DNA of 64,000 bases, taken from Siphonodentalium dalli (Eukaryota > Mollusca > Scaphopoda > Gadilida > Siphonodentaliidae). The position numbers and the translations under genes are program-made. Below the pieces are notes generated by a model, which was not told the origin of the DNA, searched no databases, and worked only from the letters and a program-made list of their open reading frames with translations. Below are positions 11,460 through 21,205 of this stretch, one piece after another. The DNA is taken from the NCBI GenBank assembly GCA_032622095.1, contig CP136062.1:160948875-161012874 (forward strand), read 5' to 3'. Numbering within the stretch: the stretch's first letter is position 1; every line of letters starts with the position of its first letter.

Positions 11460-11962
11460 TTAAAGATGGATTATCTCTTTAATTAACAAATTTGAAATAG
11501 TTGCGTGGGTATAAAATAATAAATATGAACTGAGGACCACTGTCCGGAAAGGCTTCTATCAATTGATATTGATTTTATTTCGAATATTTTATTGGGACTG
11601 TTTATTTGTCTACTTTTAGAACAGACCATTCGGGTGATACCATATAGCGATATAGAGCATTAGGCTGTTCCTATGGCTACGTACCGAACGTCAAATGTCC
11701 CAGATTGATTGGTTGTATTGTTTTATTTCCATAACGTTTATTTGTGACACAATTACACAATAAAATTTCTGGTCTCTGTTATCAGTAACCACTATTGTTC
11801 ATTAGCTAAACAACCACACCTTTTTCGACCAGAAAATATTTGAAATAAAATTAATATTAATCGATAGAAGCATTTCCGGACAGGATTCTTCGATTCAGAT
11901 CTAATATTTTATACACTGGTAACTATATAATACATGTTTACAAAGAGATAATCCACCTTTAA
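11460..11962. mobile_element. Family E element (TTAA flanks, Kolobok/T2-like ends)
   Basis: TTAA-AGATGGATTATC left and GATAATCCACCT-TTAA right. Subterminal inverted arms extend about 110 bp (CTTCTATCAATTGATATTGA against TCAATATTAATCGATAGAAG type pairing). 503 bp, non-coding. TTAA plus AG-ends resembles vertebrate T2 MITEs mobilised by Kolobok; that superfamily call is inference. Confidence 0.75.
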
Positions 11963-12115
11963 AGTTGAGAATTTGTAATTATGAAAAACTTCAGTTAATT
12001 TAGCTCTCAATAAATGTGACCCCTTTGTTGGAGGTCAAATCAATTAACAAGTCTGAGAATAAAACAATCACCAAAAAAGTCATTTTAGAAAAATCTGAGA
12101 AAGGATTCCCACGGT

Positions 12116-12573
12116 CAAGCCTGAGTTTAGTGTGCCTGTTATTTGCAGAATGAGGTCACCAGAAGATTAATTTAGTGACGCTATCCCGCATAGTGGGCTA
12201 GCATCACCAACTTCACAATCTTCGGACCTCATTCTGCATGGCCTCATCTGCTATGGGAGACAGACTCAGATTGAAGTTCCCAAATGGTTGAATATTGTGA
12301 TGTACACCCATTGGGAACCTCGATTATGCAATGTGTCATCTGCCAATTTTGGGATACAGAGAAATGAACTAAATAAGAAATAGAATCTATATGAAGAAGT
12401 TTCCATAGAAATTTGATAATAAAGAAACTTTGCAGAGAAGATTAGGCCTAAGCAGAATGAGGTCCCCAGAGGGTGAATTTAGTGATGCTAGCCCGCTATG
12501 TGGGATAGCATCACTAAATTCACCCTCTGGGGACCTCATTCTGCAAATGTCAGACACATTAAATTTAGGTATG
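12116..12573. mobile_element. Family C foldback, variant core
   Basis: CAAGCCTGAGTTTAGTGTGC to the diverged right end. Both internal hairpins are present (12153-12234 and 12452-12545). The central strand differs from the main subfamily, with AGTTTCCATAGAAATTTG and AAGAAACTTTGCAGAGAAG. Confidence 0.78.
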
Positions 12574-13101
12574 TCTTGTCAAATGTCACTGTGGAAGTCA
12601 AATATTCCATATCAGAGAACAGTCTAAATTTGAATCAGGCTTTTCATCAAATTCACCATCTCTCAGCTGGAATCAAATGAGGAAGTCAAATATTTTGTCT
12701 GAGAGGACGGTCTAGATTTTAGTGTTGTCTTTGTGATGCTAACAATGCATACACCATAGCAACTATATTCCTTATTCAGTATCAAGAATTGTGTTGGCGT
12801 ACTTAAATATTAACTTTGAATGAAAAATCAACAAACCAAGGTAGAGGAGATATTAATCAATCACCACAGTTGGTGTTTTATGTAAAACAAGTTTATAATT
12901 CCAGAAGGAGACATCAGGGTGGAGGAATTCATAGAGAATCAACCACTTATATTGTAAAAGTACTCAATCCGATTGGATGCATGGTCCCCATATCATCAGA
13001 TTACAACAACATTTTTCGAAATGCATGCTGTTTCAGTTATCAGAATCGATTTAAATTGCCCAAAAATAATGCTAACCATAGTATTGTATTAAATTGCCCA
13101 A
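12574..13101. other. No gene recognised
   Basis: A 97-codon open frame starts at 12816, but its composition is ordinary and I see no conserved motif or splice context. Confidence 0.4.
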
Positions 13102-13104
13102 TAA

Positions 13105-14631
13105 GGTGACGTTTACACATATCCGGTGAAGCCGTTACCCGGCGAACCCGTTAGCCGGCGAAGGTTGGGCAGAGTGTTTACACATCGCCGGCGAAGATAC
13201 GCATATATTCATGTGTCTCCTTTACTTGTTAATAGTTTTCGTTTTAGTTATCACTGAACTGAAATATGATATTGCTGTACACCTGTAAACATCTAGCCGC
13301 TTCCTGTTAGAGATATGGTTGGGCAGTATAGTGAAATGAACCTTTTTAGAAATGGAAATGCTGAAATTATTAATATCCAACTCAAACTTTCAGGTATTGC
13401 TATTGGTGATTTTATAGATATTTAAAAAAACATTGTTAATGGTTTGTTTGGATTCATATACAGCCTGTGAAGTGAGTGTCGCACCAAAAGCATGGCCATT
13501 GTCAGTTTTGAGATCTTTTCGTCGCATACATCTACAAATTGGTGTCTAATCATTCGGATTTGATTTTATATTATATAGATAAGTTTCAACATCGCGAATC
13601 AAATGTGACACATTTTCCGTTTGCACATTATACAATAAAACATGTTTTTCATTTTACTCGGGCGTTCACCATGTCCGTGTATATAGGGCCGTGACGATGT
13701 GGTGTCTCATCCCAACTTTAATCAAAATGTTCAAAAGCTGGAAATGTCATACCTGACACGGCAATAGTTGGACATTTGACATCAGCAATATGTTGAAATT
13801 GTTCTCGTAGTTTTATTTTCAACAATTTGTTATTGGTGATTTCTTTAGGCAACATTTGCTTATTTTTTTACCAAATTGTTGGACTGAAATGACCATCAGT
13901 TGGAAATGATCCAACCTTATTAGAGGTGCGTCAAGTTTGGAAAATGTCCAACAATTGGAAATCTTAAGGCTGGATGCTAGGGTTTTGCAATTTTCAGGGT
14001 TCAGATTAAAAAATATTTTCACACCTGGCCATAACCACGGTCGGTCGATAAATTCCAAAGTCCCACACTCAGATTTAGATTATTGAACTAATTGTCCATT
14101 AAGTTTGAATCCATAGAAACGTGCCATCCCATTTCCTCCATATATAGAAATGGACATACATGTACATGGATTAATTCCCTCGAATGCGCAACAAATGTAC
14201 CATGCACATGCAGAGTACGTGTACCATCATCGGTTAGTATTTATAATAATAGCTTATAACCAAGGTGCGTGACCACCGACCTGACAGCTGATTAGAGACA
14301 ATCAAACTGGCACACTGACCAATATATACACAGGTGAAAAGCGGGCTGGTCTATCAGCGATTGCACAATAATATTGTTCGAGTTAATTGTTGAAAGGAAA
14401 TCACCCATGACGGCATGACCCCAGATAAACATCTAACTTAATCGCAGAGCGAATTAGAATCCATACGACAATCAGGTGCTTGTACTAAATCATTTTATCC
14501 AAAAGTTGAAAACCGTATAGCTGAGTATCCGGATAGCCGTAATTCTTATCCGGCGAAGTATAAACACTCTATTGTTATCGCTGGCGGCTAAAGCGAATGC
14601 GATCTTCGCCGGGTAATGTATAAACACCCCC
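13105..14631. mobile_element. PIF/Harbinger-like non-autonomous element
   Basis: Flanked by TAA (13102-13104 and 14632-14634). Ends GGTGACGTTTACACAT and ATGTATAAACACCCCC are inverted with 12 of 16 matches. Subterminal CCGGCGAA words are repeated in both ends (left to about 13200, right from about 14535). TWA duplication is typical of PIF/Harbinger. 1,527 bp with no transposase frame; the interior shows nothing familiar. Confidence 0.72.
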
Positions 14632-14639
14632 TAAGTGTT

Positions 14640-15115
14640 ATTTTTGTTCAACCTAATTTGGTCGGATTGTCAAATATCTAACAACCAAAGCCACTTGATT
14701 TTAGAGTTATCCATCTTCATCTGCAATTTGGTCCGAGACCATCTGTGTGACAATATTTGCCAGGTCGCCAAACATTGCATATCTCTGGGAAATGAAAGGG
14801 TTAAGTTAATTCCCTGTTTCTCATTTCTTTTACAAAAGAGTACAAAATTATCTTCATCCTCAAGTTGCCCACACAAGGAACAGACTTGTTTATTGATATC
14901 ATGAGTCGGATGTTTGTGCTTTGTTCCAATCTGTCTTGCTGAAATTATTTGCCGAGTCACATGACGACAGAGGCTATAAATATAGGACAAGAGACCTAAC
15001 ATGATTAGGGGGCTACATTCGAGTGCCTGGTCAATATTGGAAGGAACTGAGTGTGCTTAATTTGCTGCACATCGGCCGAGAAGAGTGCTTTCATCCTGAC
15101 CGATTCGTAGCAGGA
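14640..15115 (-). pseudogene. LINE-like reverse transcriptase C-terminal remnant (family F)
   Basis: A minus-strand frame at 15002-14670 encodes a 110-residue piece. It has a cysteine motif of the type CSLCGQLEDEDNFVLFC near residue 41, preceded by an Arg/His-rich stretch (residues 13-40). CxxC...ED.xxF.LxC is the arrangement at the C-terminus of many non-LTR retrotransposon ORF2 proteins. The frame continues poorly upstream (to about 15115) and has no RT catalytic region. Pieces of the same repeat occur at 15883-15935, 16736-16905, 18922-19330 (interrupted), 26200-26330 and 62820-62905. Class is inferred from one motif. Confidence 0.5.
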
Positions 15116-15141
15116 ATATATTGAAACTGATCATGTGTATA

Positions 15142-15663
15142 TTAAAGGTGGATTATCTCTTCCGAAAAATAATATATATAGTTTCTGGGTATGAAATTAA
15201 TAAATACAAATCCGTAAACGCGTCTATCAATTAATATTGATTTTATTTGGAATTTTTTAGTATAAAATAACTCTGTGCCATTCAATAATGGTCCCTGATA
15301 TTGACGACTGACCGTCTTATTTATTTGCGTTTTTTGTGTTATTTTCAGTTATTTTGAAAATAAGCAGATGATACACTCTAGGTCTAATCCACTTCATTCA
15401 CACTTAATATTACAATAGATACAATCAATCGAAGAGATTTTGCGGCTCACATCCGTCGGAGCACAACGCTGGAGGCCTCTTTCTAAAAGTTCTATTTATA
15501 GAACAAAGAAGTGTCCCATTAATTGAATAAGTTAATATCGAAATAAAATCGATATTAATTGATAGAATCGTTTCCAGGCAGGGATTTCCAACTCTTACGT
15601 ATTATTTCATACCCAGGAAACTATCTAAAAAAATAATGATTTAAGGAAATAATCCATCTTTAA
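15142..15663. mobile_element. Family E element (Kolobok/T2-like)
   Basis: TTAA-AGGTGGATTATC left and AATAATCCATCT-TTAA right. Arms share CTATCAATTAATATTGATTT and its complement and are about 110 bp long. 522 bp, no coding capacity. Second full copy. Confidence 0.75.
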
Positions 15664-15689
15664 GCCTTTCTATACTAACTACACATTGA

Positions 15690-15870
15690 TGAGCAGTTCC
15701 TTCATAGTGAACTTTTTATATGAACATTTCCCATCAATAAATATGAATTCCTCTACACTTGTATTATACTTTCACCTGGCTGTCGTCTGCTCATATATCC
15801 TTAACATCCCTCCAAATCAATAATACACCATTCCACTTTTATAACTGAATGGGAGAATCCATCTAGTATA
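15690..15870 (+). repeat. Family G dispersed repeat
   Basis: Shares CACTTGTATTAT...CTGGCTGT, AACATC.CTCC and ATAACTGAATGGGAGAATC-type words with 23680-23885 (same strand) and 60745-60960 (opposite strand). Non-coding, class unknown. Confidence 0.6.
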
Positions 15871-15882
15871 GAAACGGTTAAC

Positions 15883-15935
15883 TGGCAAATAATTTGAGCA
15901 AGATACAGATTGGAACAAAGCACTTTGCAATCTTA
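15883..15935 (+). repeat. Family F fragment
   Basis: GGCAAATAATTTGAGCAAGA and TACAGATTGGAACAAAGCAC match the complement of about 14915-14965 in the LINE-like remnant. Confidence 0.6.
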
Positions 15936-15971
15936 ACTTCTTTTCACAAGAGCCACGCCTGCAACATTAAA

Positions 15972-16072
15972 GATCCTGTGCCAGTGCATTCTCTTATATA
16001 TGCGAGTCTCCTATAGGGATACATGGGGGCCTCGCATATATAAAGAGAATGCACTGGCTTAAAAGGTCAAGG
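15972..16072. mobile_element. Family P3 fragment (hairpin module)
   Basis: GATCCTGTGCCAGTGCATTC TCTTATATATGCGAG and its inverted partner around a CTCCTATAGGG loop, then GGCTTAAAAGGTCAAGG as in other P3 copies. Neither TTAA end is preserved. Confidence 0.65.
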
Positions 16073-16084
16073 TTTCAACTTATA

Positions 16085-16262
16085 TATCGGCGATTTTAAT
16101 TATGAAAATGATTTCGCCATTTAGAGTACATTACTGCATTTCATTAATATATAAGAATGACTGTGTGTGTTGTCAATTTGGATATAATATTTGTTGTAAA
16201 ATATAACTACTTTGAGGAAGATTATATTCACCATTTCTATTTGATCACTTTATATATCTCAG
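16085..16262 (+). repeat. Family D dispersed repeat, partial
   Basis: CGATTTCGCCAT...ATATAAGAATGAC...GTCAATTTGGATATAATATT...CCATTTCTATTTGATCAC is shared with 28780-29125 and, inverted, with 45180-45440. A family A half-element follows. Confidence 0.65.
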
Positions 16263-16366
16263 CAAGAGCATTCCGTTGAATGGCAACAAGCCATATTTCC
16301 GACTAAATCCTGAAAAGTTACCCATAATTCTGCTGTGGTTAAGGAGTCGATTATTTAGGATTACTG
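16263..16366. mobile_element. Family A MITE, right arm only
   Basis: Starts near the palindrome centre and ends TTTAGGATTACTG-TA. Left arm absent; three bases of the usual GGGCATT end are lost. Confidence 0.75.
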
Positions 16367-16393
16367 TAAATGTATCTCACACAATCAGACCTC

Positions 16394-16735
16394 AAAATAT
16401 GGTGCCGGACATTTGCTTAATGAGGTCCCCAGAGGGTGAATTTATTGACTCTACCCCGCACATTGGGCCAGCATCACCAAACTCACCCTCTGGGGACCTC
16501 ATTCTGCTTGTAGGCCTCATCTTATCTACAAAGTAATCTTTATTATAAATTTAACAAGTTTTTTAGTTTCTTTACAAACATCTTCAGAAAGTTTTTTTCT
16601 TTTTTAGTTAATAGTTTCTCTGTATCCCCACATTGGCAGATGACACAATAATGCATAATTGAGGTGCCCAATGGGTGCATGTCACCATCGGGGAACTTAA
16701 ATCTGTATCTAGGTCTCCCATAGCAAATGGGGCCA
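16394..16735. mobile_element. Family C, left part
   Basis: Left hairpin 16415-16507 (TGAGGTCCCCAGAGGGTGAA and mirror) is followed by the core in its variant form (TTTAGTTTCTTTACAAAC) down to GTCTCCCATAGCA. The right hairpin is missing; family F sequence follows directly. Confidence 0.72.
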
Positions 16736-16905
16736 TACAAATCGGTCAAGATGAAAGCACTCTTCTTGCCGATTTGCATCAAATTAGGCACACCAATTTC
16801 AGTTCTATACAATATTGACCAGGCACTCGATTGTAGCCCCCTAATCATGTTTATAATCGCTCTCCTGTTCTATATTAGCTTCATGTGACTGCCGCTAGCT
16901 TGATC
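16736..16905 (+). repeat. Family F (LINE-like) fragment
   Basis: AGATGAAAGCACTCTTCT...CCAATATTGACCAGGCACTC...CCCCCTAATCATGTT matches the complement of 15000-15100. No intact frame. Confidence 0.6.
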
Positions 16906-16933
16906 TCACACAATTCTTTCAAAGGGATGGAAA

Positions 16934-17365
16934 CAAGGCTGCAAATAGTGAGTGTCATTTGCAGAAGGGTCCCCAGAGGGTGAATTTAGTGATTCACAGT
17001 GGGCTAGCATAACCAAATTTACCCTCTGGAGACCTCATTCTGCTTTGGCCTCAACTTCTATGGGAGACCAATGATCACATTGAAGTTCCCCAGTTGAAGT
17101 TGGTGATGATTGCCTATTAGTCACCTCGATTATGCATTTTATCTTCTGCAAATTAGGAGATTTAGAAACTGAAGAGAAGGGAAAAAGTAACTAATAACAA
17201 TGTTAATTTGAGACTATAGATACTTTCCAGAAGATGAGGCATAAGCAGAATGAGGTCCCCAGAGGGTGAATTTGATGATGCTAGCCCACCTTGTGGGATA
17301 GCATCACTAAATCACCCTCTGGGGACCTCATTCTACAAATGACAGACAAACTATTTGCAGGCTTG
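16934..17365. mobile_element. Family C foldback, complete
   Basis: CAAGGCTGCAAATAGTG to CTATTTGCAGGCTTG. Flanks GATGGAAA and GATAGATA agree at 6 of 8 positions. Left and right hairpins plus the standard core (AACTGAAGAGAAGGG AAAAAGTAAC) are present. A family A MITE inserted in the TA at the end of the right-hand duplication. Confidence 0.8.
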
Positions 17366-17373
17366 GATAGATA

Positions 17374-17510
17374 CAGTAATGCCCTAAGTAATCGACCCCT
17401 TAACCACAGCAGAATCAGTATGGGTAACTTTTCAGGATTTAGTCGGAAATCCTGAAAAGTTACCCATAATTATGCTGTGGTTAAGGGGTCGATTACTTAG
17501 GGCATAACTG
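17374..17510. mobile_element. Short family A MITE (137 bp)
   Basis: TA-CAGTAATGCCC...GGGCATAACTG-TA. The central part of the palindrome (GGCTTGTTGCC...) is deleted on both arms, so the element remains palindromic but shorter. Confidence 0.85.
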
Positions 17511-18051
17511 TATAATTATTGGCCTCTATATCTAATGGGTACCGGCTAGTTGATATTGGGCTTTCAAGTTTAACAAGAAAACCAATGTCAGAAATGGTAA
17601 CACGCTCAAGATCATATATGATATACCCATGTTTGTAACTATAGAATATAAAATATATTGGTTTCGCGAATGACCAATTCAGAATTCCGTTAAAAACAAC
17701 CAGCATCTAACTTACGAACCGGCGGCCGACTCGGCCGTCTCCGACCACAACCCTCAGTGGGCTGCAGAACGAAAAATGTCTATAAAAGTTCAAGTTGAAA
17801 TATAAGACTTACAAATTATCTTTTTCATTTCTTTTATTTGTAATTTACATAGCTTGTCACAAAACAAAAATCAACATCATTGACATAATAATGTAAAGGA
17901 CAATAAACGAAATTCCCAACTACACCTTTTACCAGACTCGATCTCCAGGTTGATGCAGTTCAACTTTTAAATCCATCCCAAAAATTACCATTTCTATAAA
18001 TAAAACCCCCAGCTTATCTACAGCGCCCAGGCGAAACAAGAATTTGTTCAT
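17511..18051. other. No gene; small GC-rich island
   Basis: A GC-rich patch (about 17717-17768, CGGCGGCCGACTCGGCCGTC) stands out in otherwise AT-rich sequence. I cannot assign it. Confidence 0.4.
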
Positions 18052-18452
18052 TTAACACTTTACCCAACAGAAGGGCCCTGTGCCAATGCATTCTCTTATA
18101 TATGTGAGTCGACCATAGGTCGCCTCACATATATAAGAGAATGCATTGGCTTAACACATTAAAAATTATAAAATTGTTAAAGAATGTAAGAAAAAAATGG
18201 TAAAAAGTGTTAAAAAAAGATTTTTTTTAGGCCAATGCATTCTCTTATATATGCGAGGCGACCTATGGTCGACTCACATATATAAGAGAATGCATTGGCA
18301 CAGGGCATAACTGTAACCATCACAATGTGGTCAATGAGCCGGTTCCAATGATATCCAAATTTGTATGGTTTTATTGAGACAGACCCAAGATAATTTAGGC
18401 TGTTGCAGCTTTATTTGGCAGTTTTTGGCCGGTTTGTTGGGTAAAGGGTTAA
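18052..18452. mobile_element. Family P1 MITE
   Basis: TTAACACTTTACCCAACAG left (one change in CCC), GTTGGGTAAAGGGTTAA right. It carries two hairpin modules (18077-18152, 18228-18300). Orientation is opposite to the copy at 1361-1760. Confidence 0.85.
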
Positions 18453-18738
18453 GTACACACCATGGCTGTTATATCGCATCTGTCCTCACTGCCACCAGGG
18501 TGAATACACAGTCATAGTGGGTGTCACCCCCACCCCCCCCCCTCTTGGTACGCAAGATTCAGGTCATGTTCAGGTGGTTTGTGAGATTCACACCCCTCTG
18601 TTAACTGGCAATATTGGTCAGGATTCATATGCCCAATTAAAATTATTTTCAGCTTTCAACAAAAAGGCCGGTACACAACTTTTATAGCTTAAAATTACAC
18701 AAATTTCACCCTAGAGAAAATATACATTGAAATTTCCC
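18453..18738. other. No gene recognised
   Basis: Contains a C-run (18530-18542). Confidence 0.4.
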
Positions 18739-18921
18739 ATAGGGAGCCTCGCATATATAAGAGCATGCACTGGCTTACAAGGTCAAGGCAAATATTGTTA
18801 GGTCTATGCATTTCTCTTACATATGGGAGCGTCCCTATGGGAGACTTGCATATATGAGAGAATACATCGGCAGTGCATGTTTTCGCAAAATTTCAGGAAG
18901 CTCCCGTCATGAATGGGTTAA
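18739..18921. mobile_element. Family P3, right part
   Basis: Starts inside the first hairpin (CCCATAGGGAGCCTCGCATA) and ends CAGGAAGCTCCCGTCATGAA TGGGTTAA. The 5' half is gone. Confidence 0.7.
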
Positions 18922-19330
18922 TTTACTCCTTCCAATATTGACCAATCACTTGAATGTAACGTCCTAATCATGTTGTGCCAAGCTACAGTAATGCCCTAAA
19001 TAATCGACTACTTGACCACCGCAAAATTATGGGTAACTTTTCAGGATTTAGTCGGAAATATGGCTTGTTGGCATTCATCGGAAAGCTCTCACTGAGAGCT
19101 TTCCGATGAATGGCAAGAAGCCTTATTTCCGACTAAATCCTGAAAAATTACCCAAAAGTATGCTGTGGTTAAGGAGTCGATTATTTAGGGCATTACTGTA
19201 TCCTTCTTATATTAGCCTCTGTTGCTGGGTTAATCTCATATCAGGTTACCACAGGCTTTGTAATTATGATGTCACAATCAGAAGAAACTAATCAAATTAA
19301 TTCTAGTTCCTTCTGCTCTTGACCAAGCAC
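18922..19330 (+). repeat. Family F fragment, interrupted by a family A MITE
   Basis: CTCCTTCCAATATTGACCAA...TAATCATGTTGTGCCAAGC (to 18985) continues after the MITE as TCCTTCTTATATTAGCCTCT. The MITE (18986-19198) therefore inserted into an existing F copy. A second small F piece (CTTGACCAAGCACTCAAATA) is at 19318-19340. Confidence 0.6.
18986..19198. mobile_element. Family A palindromic MITE, full length
   Basis: TA-CAGTAATGCCC...GGGCATTACTG-TA, 213 bp, arms meeting at GAAAGCTCTCACTGAGAGCT. Inserted in family F. Confidence 0.9.
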
Positions 19331-19340
19331 TCAAATATAG

Positions 19341-19736
19341 CCCACAATACATATGGCACCAAACACAGGTCTTGCTATTTTGGCTTTGCTTGACTCTGGC
19401 TTGTGCTAAGTTTTTTATTTATACGTTATTGAGTCAGCTGTCGCGTGCCGTAATCGTATATTTGGAACAATTTTATCATTTTCTCATTATGTCTTTATGT
19501 CTTATACTTCTAATATACAGTGCATTAATCTCGGAAATGCTTGTAGTACCATACCATTGCATTCAATGTATATTGACAACGGCATGATTTGTGATAAAGT
19601 TAACCAGGTTTCCGAAATTGTGATTGAGTTACCCAGGTTGGGGGATTGTGATAAAGAGCAAAACCAAATATTCATTTATTAAAATGACCACCTTCCCTCA
19701 ATCATTTTAAATCGCGTTCATATTGTGAGATTTTGC
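19341..19736. other. No gene recognised
   Basis: Two short overlapping open frames lack any motif. Confidence 0.35.
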
Positions 19737-19865
19737 TTAAAGATGGTCTTATCTTTTCCTATAACAAGTTTTATATAGTTTCATGGGTAGAAAATAATAA
19801 TTATGAATCGAAGACCCCTTTGTGGAAACACTTCCATCAATTAATATATTGATTTTATTTCACAA
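19737..19865. mobile_element. Family E, left end only
   Basis: TTAA-AGATGGTCTTATC, then TAGTTTCATGGGTAGAAAAT and CTTCCATCAATTAATATATT GATTTTATTT as in the full E copies. The right half is missing. Confidence 0.65.
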
Positions 19866-19904
19866 AGTACCGGTGAGAGTGACTAATTTAGCGATAATAG
19901 GAGG

Positions 19905-19990
19905 TTGGTGGCTCAGTTGGTAAGGTGCATGGCACATTAGGCCAACATAAGCCATGCAGTGATGGTGCATGAAGCTTGTTACATTCCCAA
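19905..19990 (+). repeat. Possible tRNA-derived fragment
   Basis: GGTGGCTCAGTTGGTAAGGT looks like an A-box region as in the SINE at 20172. No convincing B box follows, so this is a weak call. Confidence 0.25.
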
Positions 19991-20171
19991 TAAGTGTGGA
20001 TTTATTAAAAACAAGTAGTCAGTTTTGAGGCTGATTTCATCATGAGGAATGTATAAAATACAATTAAAAAAATATCGGATCAGTTGCAATGGATGGTATA
20101 ATTTTTTGTTGTTGATATTTATCAATTTAGTCATTCTCTTGTTATTATATGGCAAAATGAGTATAGAATTG

Positions 20172-20481
20172 GGGGCCTCGGTGGCTCAATCGGTTAGGGG
20201 TACAACTCCAAGCCGTTTCGCCCTCCAGTGCTGGCGATAAGGGTTCAAATCCACATGTTTCCATCGTGGACATTGTAACTCAAAATCGTTATCTGGTGGA
20301 GTTACCAGTTACTCGCCGATGGCCGGTGGTTTGCCGCACATGGTTGACGAGTTTATCAGCCATTGAAATCACTGTCAGATTAGTCGCAAGTGTGCGGATT
20401 TCCTCCACCACTAAAACTGGCAATGTCGTGATATGGCCTTAGTTGCTAAAGCGACAATAAACCCCAATCAATCAATCAATC
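20172..20481 (+). mobile_element. tRNA-derived SINE with 15-bp target duplication
   Basis: The head resembles a tRNA gene: A box GTGGCTCAATCGGTTAGGGG and B box GGGTTCAAATCC (20230-20241). A central body follows, with GTCGCAAGTGTGCGGATTTC, then GGCCTTAGTTGCTAAAGCGA and a tail ACCCCAATCAATCAATCAAT. The direct repeats ATGAGTATAGAATTG at 20157-20171 and 20482-20496 are perfect, so insertion is recent or well preserved. The pol III promoter boxes are intact. SINEs with such AATC tails are known from molluscs and other invertebrates, which supports but does not prove the organism call. Its partner LINE cannot be named from the tail alone. Confidence 0.9.
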
Positions 20482-20508
20482 ATGAGTATAGAATTGAAAT
20501 TTCAGGGT

Positions 20509-20709
20509 AAGTCTGGAAATAGTGTGTTTGACATTTGAAGAATGAGGTCCCCAGATGGTGAATTTAGTGATGCCACCATGCGCAGTGGGCTAGCATATCC
20601 AAATTCGCCCTCTGGGGACCTCATTCTGCTTAAGTCTCATCTTCTGAGAAGTATCTATATATATCTCAATTTAACATTGTTTTTTGTAATTATATTTCCT
20701 TCTGTTCAG
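20509..20709. mobile_element. Family C, left part
   Basis: AAGTCTGGAAATAGTGTGTT with full left hairpin (20543-20628) and core to CCTTCTGTTCAGG. It breaks off where a 100-bp tandem repeat begins. Confidence 0.75.
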
Positions 20710-20970
20710 GGTCAATGGGTTTGCTCTCTTAAATAAGTTCCAGAAGGTTATTTTTTGTATATATGGGCTCCATTGAAAAGTTCCCTGAAGAATCATTGAT
20801 ATTTAATAGTCAATGGGTTTGCTCTCTTAAATAAGTTCCAGAAGGTTATTTTCTGTATATATGGGCTCCATTGAAAAGTTCCCTGAAGAATCATTGATAT
20901 TGGTCAATGGGTTTGCGCTCTTTAATAAGTTCCAGGAGGTTAATTTTTGTATATATGTGCTCTATTGTAA
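20710..20970. repeat. ~100-bp tandem repeat, 2.6 copies
   Basis: GTCAATGGGTTTGCTCTCTT...CTGAAGAATCATTGATATT recurs at 20710, 20809 and (diverged) 20902. The first two are nearly identical. Confidence 0.85.
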
Positions 20971-21069
20971 TTGGTCCCGTTGGTACTGTTAACTACATTG
21001 TTCAGTGACATGGCATGTAAAATGGCTTTACAACTGGGCAATATGTCATCTGTTAATGAGCTGAAGGTG

Positions 21070-21205
21070 ATGTGCAATCCATAACATTTGTGATAAGCAA
21101 TGATATTATGGGTTCCAGCACCATTAGGACCCAACACATTTGTGATAAGGGATGATATTATGGGTCCCATCACCATAAGATCCAACCCATTTGTGAGGCA
21201 TAAGT
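21070..21205. repeat. ~58-bp degenerate tandem repeat
   Basis: CATTTGTGATAAG.GATGATATTATGGGTCC.CACCAT recurs about 2.3 times. Confidence 0.65.

Noticed and set aside
20172-20245. Functional tRNA gene
   Set aside because: The tRNA-like head lacks a complete cloverleaf and is followed by a SINE body, tail and target duplication.
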